In this document: positions 63,196-64,000 of the stretch, piece after piece
Layout of the letters: every line of letters starts with the position of its first letter
How positions within the stretch are numbered: position 1 is the first letter of the stretch
Assembly: GCA_037157565.1 (NCBI GenBank)
Contig: JAZHRO010000050.1
Location: 40,096,501-40,160,500, forward strand
Reading direction: 5' to 3'
Source of the DNA: Thalassia testudinum
Lineage: Eukaryota > Streptophyta > Magnoliopsida > Alismatales > Hydrocharitaceae
Length of the DNA: 64,000 bases
Notes under the pieces: generated by a model
The model's input: the letters and a program-made list of their open reading frames with translations, nothing else
Told to the model about the DNA's origin: nothing
Database searches by the model: none
Position numbers and translations under genes: made by a program

Positions 63196-64000
63196 CTAGG
63201 CCTGCAGTTTAGTGGTATGCAACACAACTTTGAAATGTCGGAGAATAAGTAGATCTAAATCAATGGGCTCGTTTGTCCAGTTAATAGTTTGCTTAAAAAG
63301 ATAATCCATTATTGTGCACTTGTGTTTCATATCCATAAAAAGGTCATAAGGGTCCTGGTACAAGGTCGTTGGTTTCAGACACAATGGAACACTTAGATCA
63401 AAAATTCTATTTCCCTCTAAGTTAACTTCCCAAATTTTCACTTCCAAATTTCTACCCTCCAAAATCAAGGATTTCAAGACCTCCAAATTATTATACACCC
63501 CATCTAAAATATCCAAGTCAAACAATTATAGCTGAATCAGGAATGACATGGGTACAATGATTTCAAAAATATCATCATTTAGCTATTGGGGTGTGGTTGA
63601 GGAATGGGACTGTTGATTGAATCATCCAATAGAATAGGATTTGGATCCTCCAAGTTAGCCTCAACTGAATCAAATTCCTCAACTAAAGGGCCCTCAAATG
63701 GTTCATTGTATTCCTCAGGCCCATTTGTCTCACTAAAATCATTACCCTTCACTACAAGTGAGACTTCACCTACAGATTCTTCCCTCTCAGAATCAAAGAA
63801 TTCTGGATCAGCATTAATATATGTCTCAAGATCGTACGTTATTCCTTGGTACACAGAGACATTTTTCCTCACACCCTAGTTCAGGGATCCTGGGCGAAGA
63901 AATCAGTTCATCCCCAATAGGTTGCTCCAGACCATTAATGTAATCATCCCTGGTCTCATAAATGTGTCCCCCCCTACACGTGCTTGAGTGGGTTTTGACA
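63196..64000 (-). pseudogene. Orphan ORF of element F, relative of the D ORF
   Basis: Read on the minus strand from the window edge, the pieces follow the D ORF in order. GLEQPIGDELISSPRIP (about 63920) is followed by ITYDLETYINADPEFFDSE (about 63830), SVGEVSL and NLEDPNP. After a frame change the terminal block LKPTTLYQDPYDLF appears (about 63350). The match runs over more than 200 residues with frequent substitutions, so the two copies diverged long ago. Stops and frameshifts break this copy, and it continues beyond the window. The function is unknown. Its presence under a B/E/F-type LTR, whereas D has a different LTR, shows that the ORF travels with more than one LTR family. Confidence 0.65.

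Overview
Plant nuclear DNA, almost certainly from a flowering plant, consisting almost entirely of nested LTR retrotransposons. I found no host gene, rRNA gene or intact tRNA gene. Most elements look like the Athila/Tat side of Ty3/gypsy: primer-binding sites match the 3' end of tRNA-Asp (TGGCGCCGTTGCCGGGGA), the gag cores contain the FHDxWERFxDLLRxCPHH block, proteases read DLGA, and one reverse transcriptase reads FMDD. I name LTR families A-G for this window only; the host species cannot be told.

Layout. 1-134 and 10773-12311: an old A-family LTR split by element A1 (135-10772, minus strand, target duplication GCAAT). A1 is young and carries gag and protease but no RT/integrase. 12312-16375: 3' end of a minus-strand B element. 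16376-22200: a minus-strand C' element carrying an orphan ORF instead of gag-pol. 22201-24489: 3' end and LTR of a D' element. 24490-26450: integrase remnant (minus). 26451-28068: D'' LTR (minus) holding a tRNA-like fragment. 28069-32160: dead LINE. 32161-32643 and 51095-51558: another old A LTR, split by element D (32644-51089, plus, target duplication CAAGT). D is itself split by element C (34618-45627, plus, target duplication CACTT), the only element here with a nearly complete gag-pol. 51559-59674: decayed minus-strand element E (gag remnant, PBS, 5' LTR) with a plus-oriented LTR-like unit G inside it. About 59850-64000: 3' LTR and orphan ORF of minus-strand element F.

How the parts relate. 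C looks like the autonomous partner. C' has the same type of LTR, leader and 3' region as C, but the coding cassette is replaced from the start codon onward. D and F share another orphan ORF under different LTRs. A1 makes only Gag-protease. D, C' and A1 would therefore need RT/integrase in trans.

Three cis modules recur in the 3' regions and are not protein features. Module I is a hairpin with an AGGA loop plus a purine tract soon after the coding region. Module II is a hairpin TTTTGCTAG / CTAGCAAAA directly before the terminal polypurine tract. Module III is a two- to three-fold tandem repeat between them. B, E and F LTRs also carry a snRNA-type upstream sequence element (GTCCCACATCG) about 0.88 kb downstream of the LTR TATA box. 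These cis modules and the orphan-ORF cassettes are the best candidates here for undescribed biology.
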